Shown in pieces: positions 46,787 through 59,700 of a DNA stretch of 64,000 nucleotides. The stretch lies in assembly GCA_035235625.1 (NCBI GenBank), contig CP141143.1, forward strand, positions 30,886,592 through 30,950,591, given 5' to 3'. Origin of the DNA: Saururus chinensis. Taxonomy: Eukaryota > Streptophyta > Magnoliopsida > Piperales > Saururaceae. The first letter of the stretch is position 1, and every line of letters begins with the position of its first letter. The position numbers and the translations under genes were made by a program. The notes beneath the pieces were generated by a model. The model was not told the origin of the DNA. It saw nothing but the letters and a program-made list of their open reading frames with translations, and made no database searches.

Positions 46787-49700
46787 ATGGCCGCCGCCGT
46801 CCCCAAGCAGAAGAAGCTCCCGCTCCAGCCCACTACCGCCCACAACCTGGCCCCCGCGGCACCGGACAGCGGCCCGGCGGGTAAGACCATCGAGGAAACC
46901 TACCAGAAGAAGACCCAGCTGGAGCACATCCTCCTCCGCCCGGACACCTACGTCGGCTCCATCGAGAAGCACACCCAGTCCCTCTGGATCTACGACGACG
47001 ACTCTGATGGTCTTCTTTACCGCTCCGTCACCTACGTCCCTGGCCTCTACAAGATCTTCGATGAGATCCTTGTCAACGCAGCCGACAACAAGCAGCGGGA
47101 TCCCTCCATGGACTCCGTCAAGGTTGAGATCGATGCCGAGCAAAACTGCATCAGCATCTATAATAACGGAGCCGGGGTCCCTGTGGAGATCCACCAGGAG
47201 GAGGGTGTCTATGTCCCGGAGCTGATCTTTGGGCACTTGCTGACTAGCAGTAACTATGACGACACGATGAAGAAGACCACTGGTGGGAGGAACGGGTATG
47301 GTGCGAAGCTGACGAATATATTCTCGACGGAGTTTGTGATCCAGACTGCCGACGGGAAGCGGCAGAGGAAGTATAAGCAGGTTCGTTCTCGAGTTTCTTT
47401 CATTTGATTTAATGCGACTTTCTTTGGCAAATTTAGTTAAGGGTGGACTTGTGATTTGTGTGAATCATGATTTGCGATTTGTTCTGGATACGTTTTCTGA
47501 TGATGATTATAACATTATTTGCACATAAATCTCTGTTTCATACCATCTGATGAAGTTAAAATTTTGATTTTTTTTCTTAATATGTGCATAAAAAATGACG
47601 ATTTACAATTTAATACCAATATACGTGCGATACTTGATTTTCTGTTTCTGGGTTACAATTAATGGTTTTATTACTTATTCCCCTCAATTTTTTCCCATAA
47701 ATTTTCTTTGCAACTTTACTTCATGAATCTTCCTTGTTTTGAAGGTCTTCACCGACAATATGGGAAAAAAAACAGAGCCGAGTATAACTAAGTGCAAGGA
47801 AGGCGATAATTGGACTAAGGTCACATTTAAGCCTGATTTGGCCAAGTTTAACATGGACAACCTGGAGGCTGATGTCGTTGCTCTTATGAAGAAGCGGGTG
47901 GTGGACATAGCTGGTACTCTGGGGAAGACTGTCAAAGTGGAGTTAAATGGAAAGCGAGTTCCCGTTAAGTCATTTCAAGATTATGTCAGTCTTTACCTGA
48001 AAGTTGCCAACAAGTTCAAGCCAGAAGAATTGCCAAGGTTTGATTTAGTTATTGGCTTAGAATTCATGCAATATTGTTTAATCTATAATCACATTTATTA
48101 ATTCGTTTTCTGATTTGATTTATTTTTTGTAATCAGGATTTCAGAAAAAGTAAATGACAGATGGGAAGTTTGTGCAAGTCTTAGTGATGGCCATTTCCAA
48201 CAGGTAACCCCTCACTAGTTTTGAATGGTAATAAGAGTCAGTCCCAACAATTCCATGCTTTCGTTTCAACATTGGCTGTAATTTTCAGGTCAGCTTTGTT
48301 AATGGAATCGCTACCATCAAAGGTGGTACACATGTGGATTACGTCACTAATCAGATAGCTAATCATGTGGTGGCCATTGTGAATAAAAAAAACAAAAATG
48401 CAAATATGAAGGCTCATACTGTTAAAAACCACTTATGGGTGTTTGTCAACGCCCTTATTGACAACCCGGCATTTGATTCCCAAACAAAGGAGACCTTGAC
48501 AACTCGTCAGAGTTCCTTTGGTTCAAAATGTGAGCTTTCGCAAGAGTTTTTGAAGAAAGGTGAGCTACGTTTTTCTGTTAATTTGTTTCTTCTTTTCATC
48601 CTTTAGGAAGCATTGTAAGGTAAAAGTCTGCATATTTGGTTCAGTGTCTAAATCAGGAGTGGTGGAAAGTCTTTTGTCTTGGGCCGATTTTAAGCAGAGT
48701 AAAGAACTGAAAAAGACAGATGGTAGCAAGAGACAGAGAATTAGTAACGAGAAGCTTAAAGATGCCAATGAAGCAGGTGGCAGAAACTCTGAGAAATGTA
48801 CTTTGATTTTAACAGAGGGAGACTCAGCCAAAGCTCTTGCAGTAAGTAGTTTCTTTAATCATTGCTGGCGTCATCTCACACACAATGGGAGAAGATTTTC
48901 TAACTTGTTTCCTTGCACAGCTTGCAGGGATCTCTGTTGTGGGTAGTGACTATTATGGTGTCTTCCCATTACGAGGGAAGCTGCTTAATGTCAGGGAAGC
49001 AAGTCATAAACAGATTATGGAGAATGCGGAAATCCAGAACATTAAGCAAATTCTTGGTTTGCAGCAAAGTAAACAGTATGACAGTGTTAAGTCTTTGAGA
49101 TATGGGCATCTGATGATCATGACTGACCAGGTTGGTGTTTGGCTCACTTTTTGTTTGTTTTCCGAGGGCTGTCATTCTCATATTGTGTTGTTATAGGATC
49201 ATGATGGATCCCACATCAAAGGGCTTCTGATAAACTTTTTCCACTCATGTTGGCCCTCACTGCTCAAAATTCCGTCATTTTTGGTGGAGTTCATCACTCC
49301 CATTGTGAAGGTAGGCAATATGTTTTAGCAATTGGCCAGCTTTACAAGTCCAGATGCTGTGGGTAAGTTATCTCTGAAGTTGGACTTGTTTGTTGAACTC
49401 GTGTAGGCAACTAATAATAGAACAAAGAATGTTTTGTCTTTTTACACAATGCCTGAATATGAATCATGGAAAGCAAGTTTGGGAGGAAACGCTAAAGGAT
49501 GGACGATAAAGTATTATAAGGTTTGCTCATCAGAGTTTATGAGAACTAATTATTTCAGCACCATCATTGAAATCCCTTATTCTATTTTTCCCTCCCCCCT
49601 CTGTTTTAACTTAATTTTGGGATTATTTCCACAGGGATTGGGTACAAACACTGATGAAGAAGGAAAGGAATATTTCAGGGCTATTGCCAAGCATAAGAAG

Positions 49701-52700
49701 GACTTCATATGGGAGGATGATGAAGATGGGGACGCAATCGAACTAGCATTTAGCAAGAAAAAGATAGAGGCAAGGAAGAACTGGCTCCGTCAGTTTGAGG
49801 TAATAAAGAAGGGCTACTATATTTATAACAACTAGCTACTGAATGGAATGATGATAATGATTTTTTTTGCATAAAGCCTGGCACTCACCTAGATCAAAAG
49901 GCGAAGCTGATCAAATACAGTGATTTTGTCAACAAGGAGCTTATTTTATTCTCAATAGCGGATTTACAGCGATCGATACCATCTATGGTAGATGGCTTGA
50001 AACCAGGCCAAAGGAAGATTCTTTTCAGTTCCTTCAAGAGAAACTTTGTCAAAGAGATAAAAGTGCGTTGACTATCATCTTTTTCATTCTCAAAACTTTT
50101 TATAGGAAGAGAGCAGAAAAGTATATTATTCTAATTATGATATTTTGTTGAATACAGGTGTCTCAGTTCTCTGGTTTTGTATCTGAGCACTCGGCTTACC
50201 ACCACGGTGAGCAGAGTCTAGCCAGCACCATCATTGGAATGGCGCAAAATTTTGTGGGTAGCAATAACATTAATCTTTTGCTACCAAATGGCCAATTTGG
50301 GACTCGACACCAGGTGCACTCTTGTTGGCTAAAGAATAGCTTTTTAATTGATTTGACATAACCACCAAAATTTGTATTTGATAATTTATTTGTAATTCAC
50401 TTCAGGGAGGCAAAGATCATGCAAGTGCTAGGTATATCTACACTTGTCTTTCCCCTCTAACCCGATATCTGTTCCCAAAGGATGATGATGCCTTATTAAA
50501 CTACTTGAATGAGGATGGGCAGGCTATAGAACCCACCTGGTAATATTTTAAATAAGAGCTATTTTGCTTTTTGAATCTAAATAAGAGCTATTCTGCTATT
50601 CGATAGTCTTTTATTTTTCTTATTGTTGTTGCCAATTCAGGTACATGCCTATCTTACCAATGGTTCTAGTGAATGGAAGTGAGGGAATTGGAACGGGTTG
50701 GAGTTCATACATTCCGAATTATAATCCCCGGGACATTGTTTCTAATATTAAGCGACTATTGAATGGCGAGACCATGAAACCTATGGAACCATGGTATAAA
50801 GGCTTCAAGGTATATATACTAATTTTCTATAGCAGTTCACTGTCAGAAAGCCTATTAGAGCACTTTTTTTCATGCAGCACACTGAGGATGTCTATTTGTT
50901 GAAATTAGGGAGTAATTGAAAAATTAGCTACCAAGGAAGCGTATGCTGTCAGCGGCATTGTAGAAGAGGTGGATGACACTAATTTGAAGATTACAGAACT
51001 TCCTGTCCGGAGATGGACTCAGGACTACAAAGAATTTTTGGAATCTGTAGTTGTTGGAAATGATAAAGCTAAGGATCCTTTTGTGAAGGTAGTTTTAAGA
51101 GAAACGCATAAGTTGTTTGAACTATTCAAGTACTCTGTTAGAAGCTCTGGTTGTTTTAACATCTTTTTTGGGTCTTTCAGGACTACAAAGAATACAGTGG
51201 TGTTTCAACAGTTCACTTCGAAGTTTTTCTGTCAGAAGAAAATATGGAGATTGTAAAAAAAGAAGGGCTGTTGAAAAAGTTCAAGCTGACCACATCGATT
51301 AGCACTAGTAACATGCACTTGTTCGATCAAAGAGGTGTTATTAAGAAATATGAAAATGCTGAGCAGAGTAAGTTAATATTTGTGGGTATTGGAATGCTGT
51401 ATGTCAGTTTGGTCTATAGAGGTCCTCCTGATTTTCCTTTTTCATCTCACTTTTTTGCAGTTCTAGAAGAATTTTTTCCGTTAAGGCTTGAGTTCTACAT
51501 GAAAAGAAAGGTCAGTTACTTGAGTTTCTAGAGAATTTTCTTTTCTTTCCTGGTTCTTTAGAAAACTTTTTAAACGTGGATAAATTTTGCAGAAAGTCAT
51601 GCTCGACAATCTTGAATTGGAAATGCATAAAATGGATAACAAAGTTAGGTTCGTACTTGGTGTGGTAGAAGGAGAAATTATTGTAAGCAACAGGAAGAGA
51701 GCAGATTTACTCCTTGAGTTGAAGGAGAAAGGTTTCTCACCTCTCCCAGGCAAACCTAAAAACATTGATGCTGTTGCCGAGGAAACAGCAGATTCGGAAG
51801 AAAGTGAGGAGACAGCTGATTCGGAAGAGGAAGTGGGCCGAGTAAAAGCCAGTGACTATGAGTATCTACTCTCAATGCCTATTGGAGCTTTGACCCTTGA
51901 AAAGGTACAGGAACTTTTAAGTCAACTGGATAAGCTGAAAAATGAAGTGGAGGAGCTGAAACGAGTAACTCCAGAGGCATTATGGACAAATGACCTTGAT
52001 GCGTTCCTTGTGGAGCTAGATGTACGTGCTATAAATTTATGCCATTTTTCTATAAATTTTCAAGTTGCCTTTCATGTCATTTTGGTTACATTTGTTTTAT
52101 AGAAACAAGACGAGAAAGATGCAGCGCAGGTCGAGGTGGTTAAGAAAGGGATGGGAGGCGGCAATGGTGGTTCCAAGGTTTCCAGGCAAGTTAAGAATTC
52201 AAGAAAGAATAACACAAACAGTAAGAGCAACACTTCAGCCATGGCTACTGAGCCTGTGGCCTCTGTTGATACAACAAATGAAGCGGGTAAGTCAGATAAA
52301 ACACAATTTGTAAACTGATTTTTGTGTCAGCACAATCTGTTTGCCTAGAAGCGCTAATGATTTTATTACAGAAGTGACATTGAAGGCAAATGGCAAAGGA
52401 CGTGCCAAGAAAGCCCCAGCGAAGAAGGTTTGTTCCCGTAATTCAGCTTTGGTATCTGATTTGTCCCAGTATTATTGTATTGTTATGAGGAACGCATGAC
52501 ATGTTCATTTGCAATTTTCAGCAGGCAAGCCTGCCTTCCGTGGATAGTGATGAAGATTATGACGTGCTTGAACTGAAAGAACGTTTGGCAAAATACAACT
52601 TGGATTCTCAAGATGAAACAGGTATAATTCGCTCTGATCTTTGAACAGGAAACATCTAAATTTCCTCTCGATTTAGCTTGCGCAGGTAGCTAATGCATTT

Positions 52701-53312
52701 TTCTCTCGCTCTACAGCAACCATGGAAACTGACGAACCGAAGAAGCAACCCAACAGGAAGGTTGCAGCACAAAAGCCTCCCACAGCCTACACAGAGATAT
52801 CCGACGAAGATGAGTCAATGCAAATAATTTCGGAAGACGAGGAAGATGAGGAGTCGGAGATAGAATTCGCGCCAAAAGCTGGGAAGGGCAGAGGAAGGAA
52901 GCCCAACAATGCCGCTGCAAAACCACCACCTGCTGGCGGCCGAAAGAGAGGGGCTGCGGGCAAGAAGCCGGTTTTGACCCAGCAGCTCCTGACTGAAATG
53001 CTGAAACCTGCAGATGGCTCAGGGAATTCGCCCGACAAGAAAGTGAGGAAGATGAGGAGCTCCCCATTCAACAAGAAGAGTGGGTCTTTGTTGGGTAGGA
53101 CTGATGGCGGTAAGAAGGATGAGGAAGAGGAAAGCCATGCTGCTGCTTCAGCGAGCGTGGATTCTTCGAAGGCTGAGTCGTCGAACGAGGTCGTGGCGCC
53201 GGCGAGGCCGAGGCCGCAGAGAGCGAACAGGGTGCCGACCAGGTACGTGCTGAGTGACTCAGAGAGTGAGGAAAAAGGCACCGATGATTCAGACTTTGAT
53301 GCGGAAGATTGA
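46787..53312 (+). CDS. TOP2: DNA topoisomerase II
   Basis: This ATP-driven nuclear enzyme passes one duplex through another, decatenating chromosomes. Model, 21 exons: 46787-47380, 47745-48037, 48137-48203, 48289-48559, 48645-48841, 48921-49130, 49197-49310, 49407-49520, 49635-49799, 49877-50062, 50158-50313, 50406-50539, 50641-50809, 50909-51088, 51181-51367, 51461-51510, 51593-52021, 52103-52286, 52372-52427, 52522-52621, 52717-53312. The total is 4452 nt, 1483 aa (Arabidopsis TOP2 is about 1473). All introns are GT-AG and in phase. GHKL ATPase: E93 and N97 in FDEILVNAADN, GRNGYGAKL (168-175), QTK loop 383-385. TOPRIM: EGDSAKALA (E466) and DQDHDGSH (D543, D545, D547). Cleavage domain: R798-Y799 in ASARYIYT. 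The tail after 1172 is charged and variable, with a basic GGRKRGAAGKK stretch and an acidic SDSESEE end. Intron 19 has a CAGCAG acceptor. Exon 1 is far richer in GC than later exons. Confidence 0.95.
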
Positions 53313-53681
53313 AGAGCTGGGAAACAGTAATGGCCAGTATTTGATGACATGTTTTAAAACTGTGACCAAGAAAACTTAATTGCAGAAGGCCCACTGACCA
53401 GCAAGACGAGCCCATGCATAGCATTCCCTGGGCGCCATACGTTGTGTAGAAGTTCATCATTCATTAATTAAAAAGCATGTTTATTTAGAGTACATTGAGC
53501 TGCAAAAGCACACACACTACGTTAGCCACTGTAGATACATAAAAGCCTACTATACAAATAAATATTACATGAGGTGCTATTATAAACTAACTCTCCTCCA
53601 CAGTTGAGGGGAGCGATTGACTTCAATCTTGGCACGAAAGGATTGAATAATGAAGTTAGGCAGAGATTTTAGTAAATATAT
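53313..53681 (+). other. TOP2 3' region
   Basis: Probable 3' untranslated region. AATAAA-like signals occur near 53556 (AAATAAATATT) and TTAATTAAAAA near 53464. The minus-strand frames that cross here are shadows of the coding tail. Confidence 0.45.
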
Positions 53682-53872
53682 ACTTTTTTTGTCCAATATT
53701 AATAGTTTTATTTAGGAAAAAAAATTTGTTTCATATGAATACCTCCATTTTGTTGAATTCAAGTGATTGGGTACTTAAAAAGTTGTATGCTAAGATTATT
53801 TTTTCTTTTTATAGAATTGGGTTTCACCATTCAATAAAATTCATATAGCTATTAATGAGTAGGAGAGGGAGT
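53682..53872. mobile_element. Stowaway-like MITE, intact counterpart of the split copy at 26987
   Basis: It begins (TA)CTTTTTTTGTCC and ends GGAGAGGGAG(TA). The inner block TTTGTTTCATATGAATACCTC, ATTTTGTTGAATTCAAGTG, ATTGGGTACTTAAAAA matches 27010-27060 plus 28879-28890. Terminal repeats are degenerate. Confidence 0.6.
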
Positions 53873-54128
53873 ATGTATTACCCTGAGAAGAAATATGATA
53901 AACTGCAATATGTACGTACAAAGGAAAAAGTTTATATGAATGTCAGCATAAGCACAGGCATCATGGACTATGGGCTTGAGATCTAACAGTGCAAGGAGCA
54001 AAAACCAAGCTGCCCCTTGTATTATGTGTGTCATGGGATCGTTATCCCATGACATATAATGCCTAGGCTCATATAAATGGGTCTTATGTACACAATGCTT
54101 TCTTGAAATGATCTGTGGGAGCATGGAA

Positions 54129-54352
54129 TACAAGATTTGATTCATAGTAAAGATTGTTACTAAAAAATTACCGAAAGTTAGAAGAAGTGACATGTAGAAC
54201 CTTGAACAAAGATTTTTATCCAAATCAATTTAGTAAGTAATACAGGATTTGATTTATAGTAGAGATTGCCACCAAAAAACATCCAAAAAGTTAGAAGAAG
54301 AGATATATAGATCCTTAAGCAAAGATTTTATCCCAATCAATTCAGTCAGTAG
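54129..54352 (+). repeat. 112-bp tandem duplication
   Basis: Units start TACAAGATTTGATTCATAGTA (54129) and TACAGGATTTGATTTATAGTA (54241). Both continue with AAGTTAGAAGAAG and TTTTATCC.AATCAATT. They are diverged by perhaps 20% by eye. Confidence 0.8.
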
Positions 54353-54559
54353 TACTATGAGACAAGGCCATCTACTCCGCTTTTGCAGATGTAGCAACTG
54401 TTTCTTAGCACTCCTAGTAATAGGAATAGAATGCACTCCAAGTAATGGTATTAGAACTCAAAAACACACAATAACTACTAAATGAGCGGCGTTCATTAAT
54501 ATCCCTTGCCAAATCAGCAAAAAAAGGCAGAAACATTGGTAGAAACGGGTTTTATAAGA

Positions 54560-55190
54560 ATGTGTTCTGAATCCTGAAATAAATATCACATGGAGCTTGC
54601 ATAAATTGACACATAACATTCACAAGAAATGATAAATTTGGTCTTTTAATAGTTAAATATTGCAGGTTGCCGATAATACTCTGATAAAACGTGGGATCTC
54701 ATAGAAAGGTTTATCACCTAAGAGGGGCAATTTGGTTTTAGAATGTAATGCAGACATTTAGGGCTTGTAATCCTTCATAGAAATTTGTTGCAAAATTTCA
54801 GTGGCATATTTTTGTTGGGAGAGAAAAAGTCCTACAATATAGGTAGAATCCGTATAAGCAATAAACTTGTCAATAAATATTAGATTGGAGCCAATAGCCA
54901 AGATGCTATCTATGTAGACCAAGACATAGGTGACATGTGGACTATGTTTTGGAACAAAGAGAGAGGAGTCATGATCTGTATTTATAAGAAACTGTCAAGA
55001 AGTGAAACCAGTCAGCCAACATACTATACTAGGCTCGTCCAGCTTGCTTAAGACACTTAAGAGCCTTTTGAAGTTTACACACATGATTGGGGTACTCTGG
55101 GTCGATAAGACCTTGTGGTTGTGTTATATAAATGTATTAAAAAATGGACCCATGTAGGAAGGCATTGGATGTCACAGCTTAGTTCTCCAA
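54560..55190 (-). mobile_element. Ty1/Copia reverse-transcriptase fossil
   Basis: The minus strand shows, in order, the Copia reverse-transcriptase patterns for the AFLHG...QPQG region, the 'PEYPNHVCKL.KAL..LKQA.RA' block and the region of the YVDD segment. Only this part of pol is recognisable; no LTRs, gag or integrase were found next to it. It carries many breaks and appears old. The tandem duplication just to its left may belong to the same insertion. Confidence 0.72.
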
Positions 55191-56727
55191 ATAATAAAAA
55201 AATATTAAATAATTATATAGAGATAATATAAACATATAAACATCCTAAGTTGCCAAAGTAGTGAGTTTGAGGCACAACCACCAGATTCTGTCTAACCGTC
55301 TTGTATTTGTGCTTATAAAATATGCACAGTGGAAGACCACCCATTAGCCAAAGCTACTCCAACTCTACACTAGCCTAAAATACTAATGTAACTTGCAAAC
55401 AATGTGTAAATTCATTTATTTTCTTAATTTAGGTAAATATACAAAATGTCATGCAATGACATGCATAAGTTTCACCCCATGGACATCATGTACAAAAAAT
55501 CATAAAACCAATTGTACTTTCAACATTACACAATTATTCAACATGTTTTGATCAATTTAATGTAAGAAATATCCATACTTCAAAAGAGTCAAAACTGAGA
55601 ACGTACCCATCAATTTTACTAAATCAATCTTTCTTCTAGTTATCTTTGGAAACTTCACCAAAGAGACTAAAGATCTTGGGCCTCCCAAATGCCTTTGGCA
55701 CCAACCCTAATGTCTACATATTACATCTCCAATAACCCTTTGAGCTAAAAGTACAAATCGAGTAGTAATAATGAACCCTTACCAAGATCATGAGTTGTCT
55801 TTGCATCCCATTTATAACCATCATGTTATCTACTACCCATTGTATTTCCTCTTGTTATCTTGTTTATATGTTACCATAATTCCATACCCAACCTGTTTCC
55901 TACTATGTTGAGTATACAATTATACATAACACATCATGTACAATACATGCCATTGTTATACATGCATCACATATAACTTATTCAAGTTACTGAAAAACAT
56001 TCAAATCAATGCACATGCTCATGTGTGATCCTACATAGCATTCACATATCACTAATTACATGTCTATGGATACTAACAATAGCTAGATGGAATCATTACC
56101 ACTTATCTCGGGTCCAAGAAATTTAGTTCCTATCTCAGGTCAGGTCCAAAGAACTCGGTTTCTAACTCGGGTTGGTTTAGCTTCTGGAGATGCAACCCAA
56201 ATTGGGAGACTAAGGTCATATCTTGGTGAAAACTAACTCAAATTGATTCATGTCTTTTCCATGCGATCAAGGACTCCTAAATCACAGGAAAAAGAAATTT
56301 GGGGTGAAAATAATTTAGTTTGGGCCACCATAACTTATTTGGAACACCGGTTCACAAAACTGAAGGTCCTAAAAATCTAGTAATTCAAATAGAATTAGGA
56401 AAAAAACAACAAAAATAGGAGCAAATCTAGGATGTTAATAAATCTAAAAATTTACAGAAGGAAAACTACAAAGAAAAAGTCCAAAAAACAAGGTCAATGC
56501 CAACTGGACATGGGTTTCATGAATATATAGGCAGGTGAATAGGGATAACTTAAAGAAAACTTTTGAAAATTTTACCAAACCTAGATAGGGTCATGAATGT
56601 CTTAGAGAAAATTTGGATAAAAAGGCTCATCAAAAGGTCCCAAATGATTCTGGCTGCTCCAACTGTGCAGAGAAAAATAGAGGTTTGTTCGAAGAGAAGA
56701 AAAATCTCAATCATAGCAAAACAAAAT
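55191..56727. other. Intergenic sequence, no gene seen
   Basis: AT-rich, with 'CTCGGGTCCAAGAA' and CTCGGGTTGG phrases near 56110-56180 that look like diverged repeats. No coding region was recognised. Confidence 0.5.
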
Positions 56728-59700
56728 TGTGGTACCCGAGAATTTTTCAGAATTCCTGATACTTGCACACTTGGAAATAAGTGAGTTTGACCCTTAGATA
56801 TTCTTGGTATAATAAATTCCTTTATACATAGGGTTTTGATATAAAACTTTATTCTTAAAAAGTAGAAAGAACGAGCTTCGTAGAGCTACCAAGATTGTGC
56901 AAATCGACGCTCGGATGAGGAAGTTATAATAGATGCAAAATTAAGCAAGTTTGGAGTATATGTGAAAAATAGTCAATATGACTTTTAAGCATTATTAATT
57001 AACTAACTTATACTATGGTTTGAATTTTAGTGTGAAACCTTTAAGAATGAAAACTAGATAGACATAGCTTCGAAACACCTCTAAGAATATTCAAATTGAA
57101 GTTTGGATGAAGAAATTATCATTGTATGTACTTGGACCTAAGGTGTTGTCATTGACTTGCATACACCAGATGATTTGACCCTTGGACACTCTTAATATTA
57201 TAACTTTTTTATAATAATTTTTTATTCTAAAGTTTTGAGGCTAGAAATTAGACAAAGATATCTTTATAAAACCACAAATAACGTGTTAATCGAAGTTCGT
57301 ATGAAGAAGTTATGACCATCTAAATTTGGTGCAACCAGTGGTTATTGTTGGCGATGTTATAGACATGTCGATGGGAGTGCCGATGGTTAGAGCAGTTTCG
57401 TGGTTTTGCTAAAAAACTACCCACTTTGACAGTTTTACACCAAAATTCATCTTATTTCCCTTATAAGTGAATTTTGAAGCCCTTAAGCTCCATTTCTCTT
57501 TGAAAAACCTCTCAAAATGAAGATGGAGAAGATTACATGCTCTCCAAATGAAGAGAAATCAATGGAGGGAGTAATTTTCTATAGTGATTGATCGACATCG
57601 CGCATGAGGAAGGATTTTTATACCATGAAATAAGTAAGATTACTAAGCTTGTTACTATGATTTAACATGGAATATTCATGTGTGATTTGAATTATGAAAT
57701 CATGAAAATATGTATTTCTGTTATGTTCCTGTTAAGATGATGATCATCATGAGTTTTATGTTAATTGAGTATTTAATTTTATGAAACCATGTTATAGCAT
57801 TATTAAGGGATAGTAAAAGTGATGAAATATGTTACAACATGCTTTTACAAGCACTTTGAATATGTTGTGACACTTTCAACTAATTTTCCCTACCATCGGC
57901 ACATCTACCAACACATTGATGATGCTACCAATGTAATGGAGAAGATGATGATATTGTCACTTATGAGCATCGACACGTCAGAGTGCTACTTATGAGTCAT
58001 TGCCATTGTCAACAAGGGTTCGACGCTTATGTGGCTTACCAATGGGTATCAGTGACTTGACCAACACATCGATAAGTCTACCGAAAATAAGTTGGTTTTG
58101 GGTAAATTTTAGCAATGAATATTATATGTGTTAGGCTATAATTATAAGACATAATACCATAATATTGAATGCATAGAATGCAATTATATGTGATGTTGTG
58201 AACTGATGATGTTTGGGTATATGTGCCCTTGTGTGTGTAAAGATCTTTGTAATAGATTGTACCCCAAGACTGTTGAATAAAGACACTTAAAGATAGAGGA
58301 TCCTTATGTCAAATTGGCTTCTCAAGTGAGTCTTTAGCTGTAATATCCTGAATTTTCCCAACTTTCGAAAATTAAATATGTGGAAAATAAGGTGTTTAAC
58401 CCTTTGCAATTATTAGGAGAATAACCTCCTTTATAGATAGAATTTGTGGCTGAAACCAATTCTATTAGAAAATAGATAGAAAGAGCTTCGAAACGCCACC
58501 AAGAACGCGTGATTTGGAGTTCGGATGAAGGAGATATGACTGTTCGAAGTTGAACATATCGTATAGGGCCCATTTACCCGATTTAGATGTGTATTTGGCC
58601 CGTTTAAGTCGTCTTGCGAGCCCGGTTAATTAGAGTTCCGAAATTAGTTTTTAGAGGCCTAATTAGGGTCTCTAAGTAAGGAGAATTGACCAAAATTCTA
58701 GGGGGATTAGGAACCCTAATCCCCATGTTTATAAGAGGCATTATTAGGGCTTTTTTGGGGGTCTTTTGCCAAATCAGAGCAGAAAAAGAGGGATTTTTGG
58801 AGCGAAAGAGAGCGGCATTGGATTTTTCCGGTGAAGCTTTGCGGCGGTGGATCGACAACAAATCGGCAATTAAGGTAGGATCGTTGCCTTAGTACTCGAG
58901 TGAAGATTAATTAAAGTTTATTAAATAAATTCAAATTTCTGTAATTTGTTATTTAGTTGAACAATGCATGAACTGTTTTGTAATTTCAGTTTTTGTAAAA
59001 TTTTCACGTATCTGGCCGGTCGCCGGCCGGCCAGCCACCGGCCGTCATCGGCCATCGACCGACTGGCGGCAGCGTCTGGCTGGCCAGGCTTTGGCACGCA
59101 GCTGCCTCCAAGCAGGTTGCTGGGCCGGTGTAGAATAGTAACATAAAAAGTAAAATCATGCGCTGGCTGAGGCCGCGCCACCGTGGCCGCACCAGGCTCA
59201 GGCCGCGCTGGCCCTGGCTGCGCCGGCCTGGATCACGTTGGCCCTAGCCGCGGAAGCGATTTCGCTGCAGTGTAAAAAGAAAAAAAAAGGACAGAAAAGA
59301 GAAAGGGCGGCCTTTGGCTGCCGGCTAGTCACCAGGCGGTGGCGGAACAGATGTTGTCAGTTCCGCTGTCTACCGGCGGCCTGGGAACACCTGGGCAGCC
59401 CCTCCTCCACCGCAGTGCGGGCGGTGCTGGACCGGGTCCGGTTCAGTAGGGTTTAGGTTTGGAAAAAAATCCTAGAAAATTACTGTTGAACCTTGAGTGG
59501 CGTGGGAGTATTCTGACAAAGTTTCAGCTTAAGTAAAAATATCAGATGTTGTAAAATGACCTTTTTACCCTTATTAGTTATTTATCATACAATATTAACT
59601 TACTCGACTTTGGGGCTCCGGTTCAGAGACCTATGAGTGGATCTAAAAATTAGGAAAATTCTTAGTGATAGTTTAATGGGTAAACTATTTATAGGCCAAG

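Noticed and set aside
46701-47236. Long open frames overlapping TOP2 exon 1 in another plus frame (174 codons) and on the minus strand (159 codons)
   Set aside because: They are shadows of the GC-rich exon 1, whose translation in the called frame carries conserved TOP2 motifs; the alternatives are Ser/Pro/Arg- or Val/Asp-rich with no domain.
52711-53460. Minus-strand open frames of 118-187 codons across the TOP2 tail
   Set aside because: Ser- and Leu-rich antisense of an acidic and lysine-rich tail. The plus strand continues the TOP2 frame in phase to its stop.
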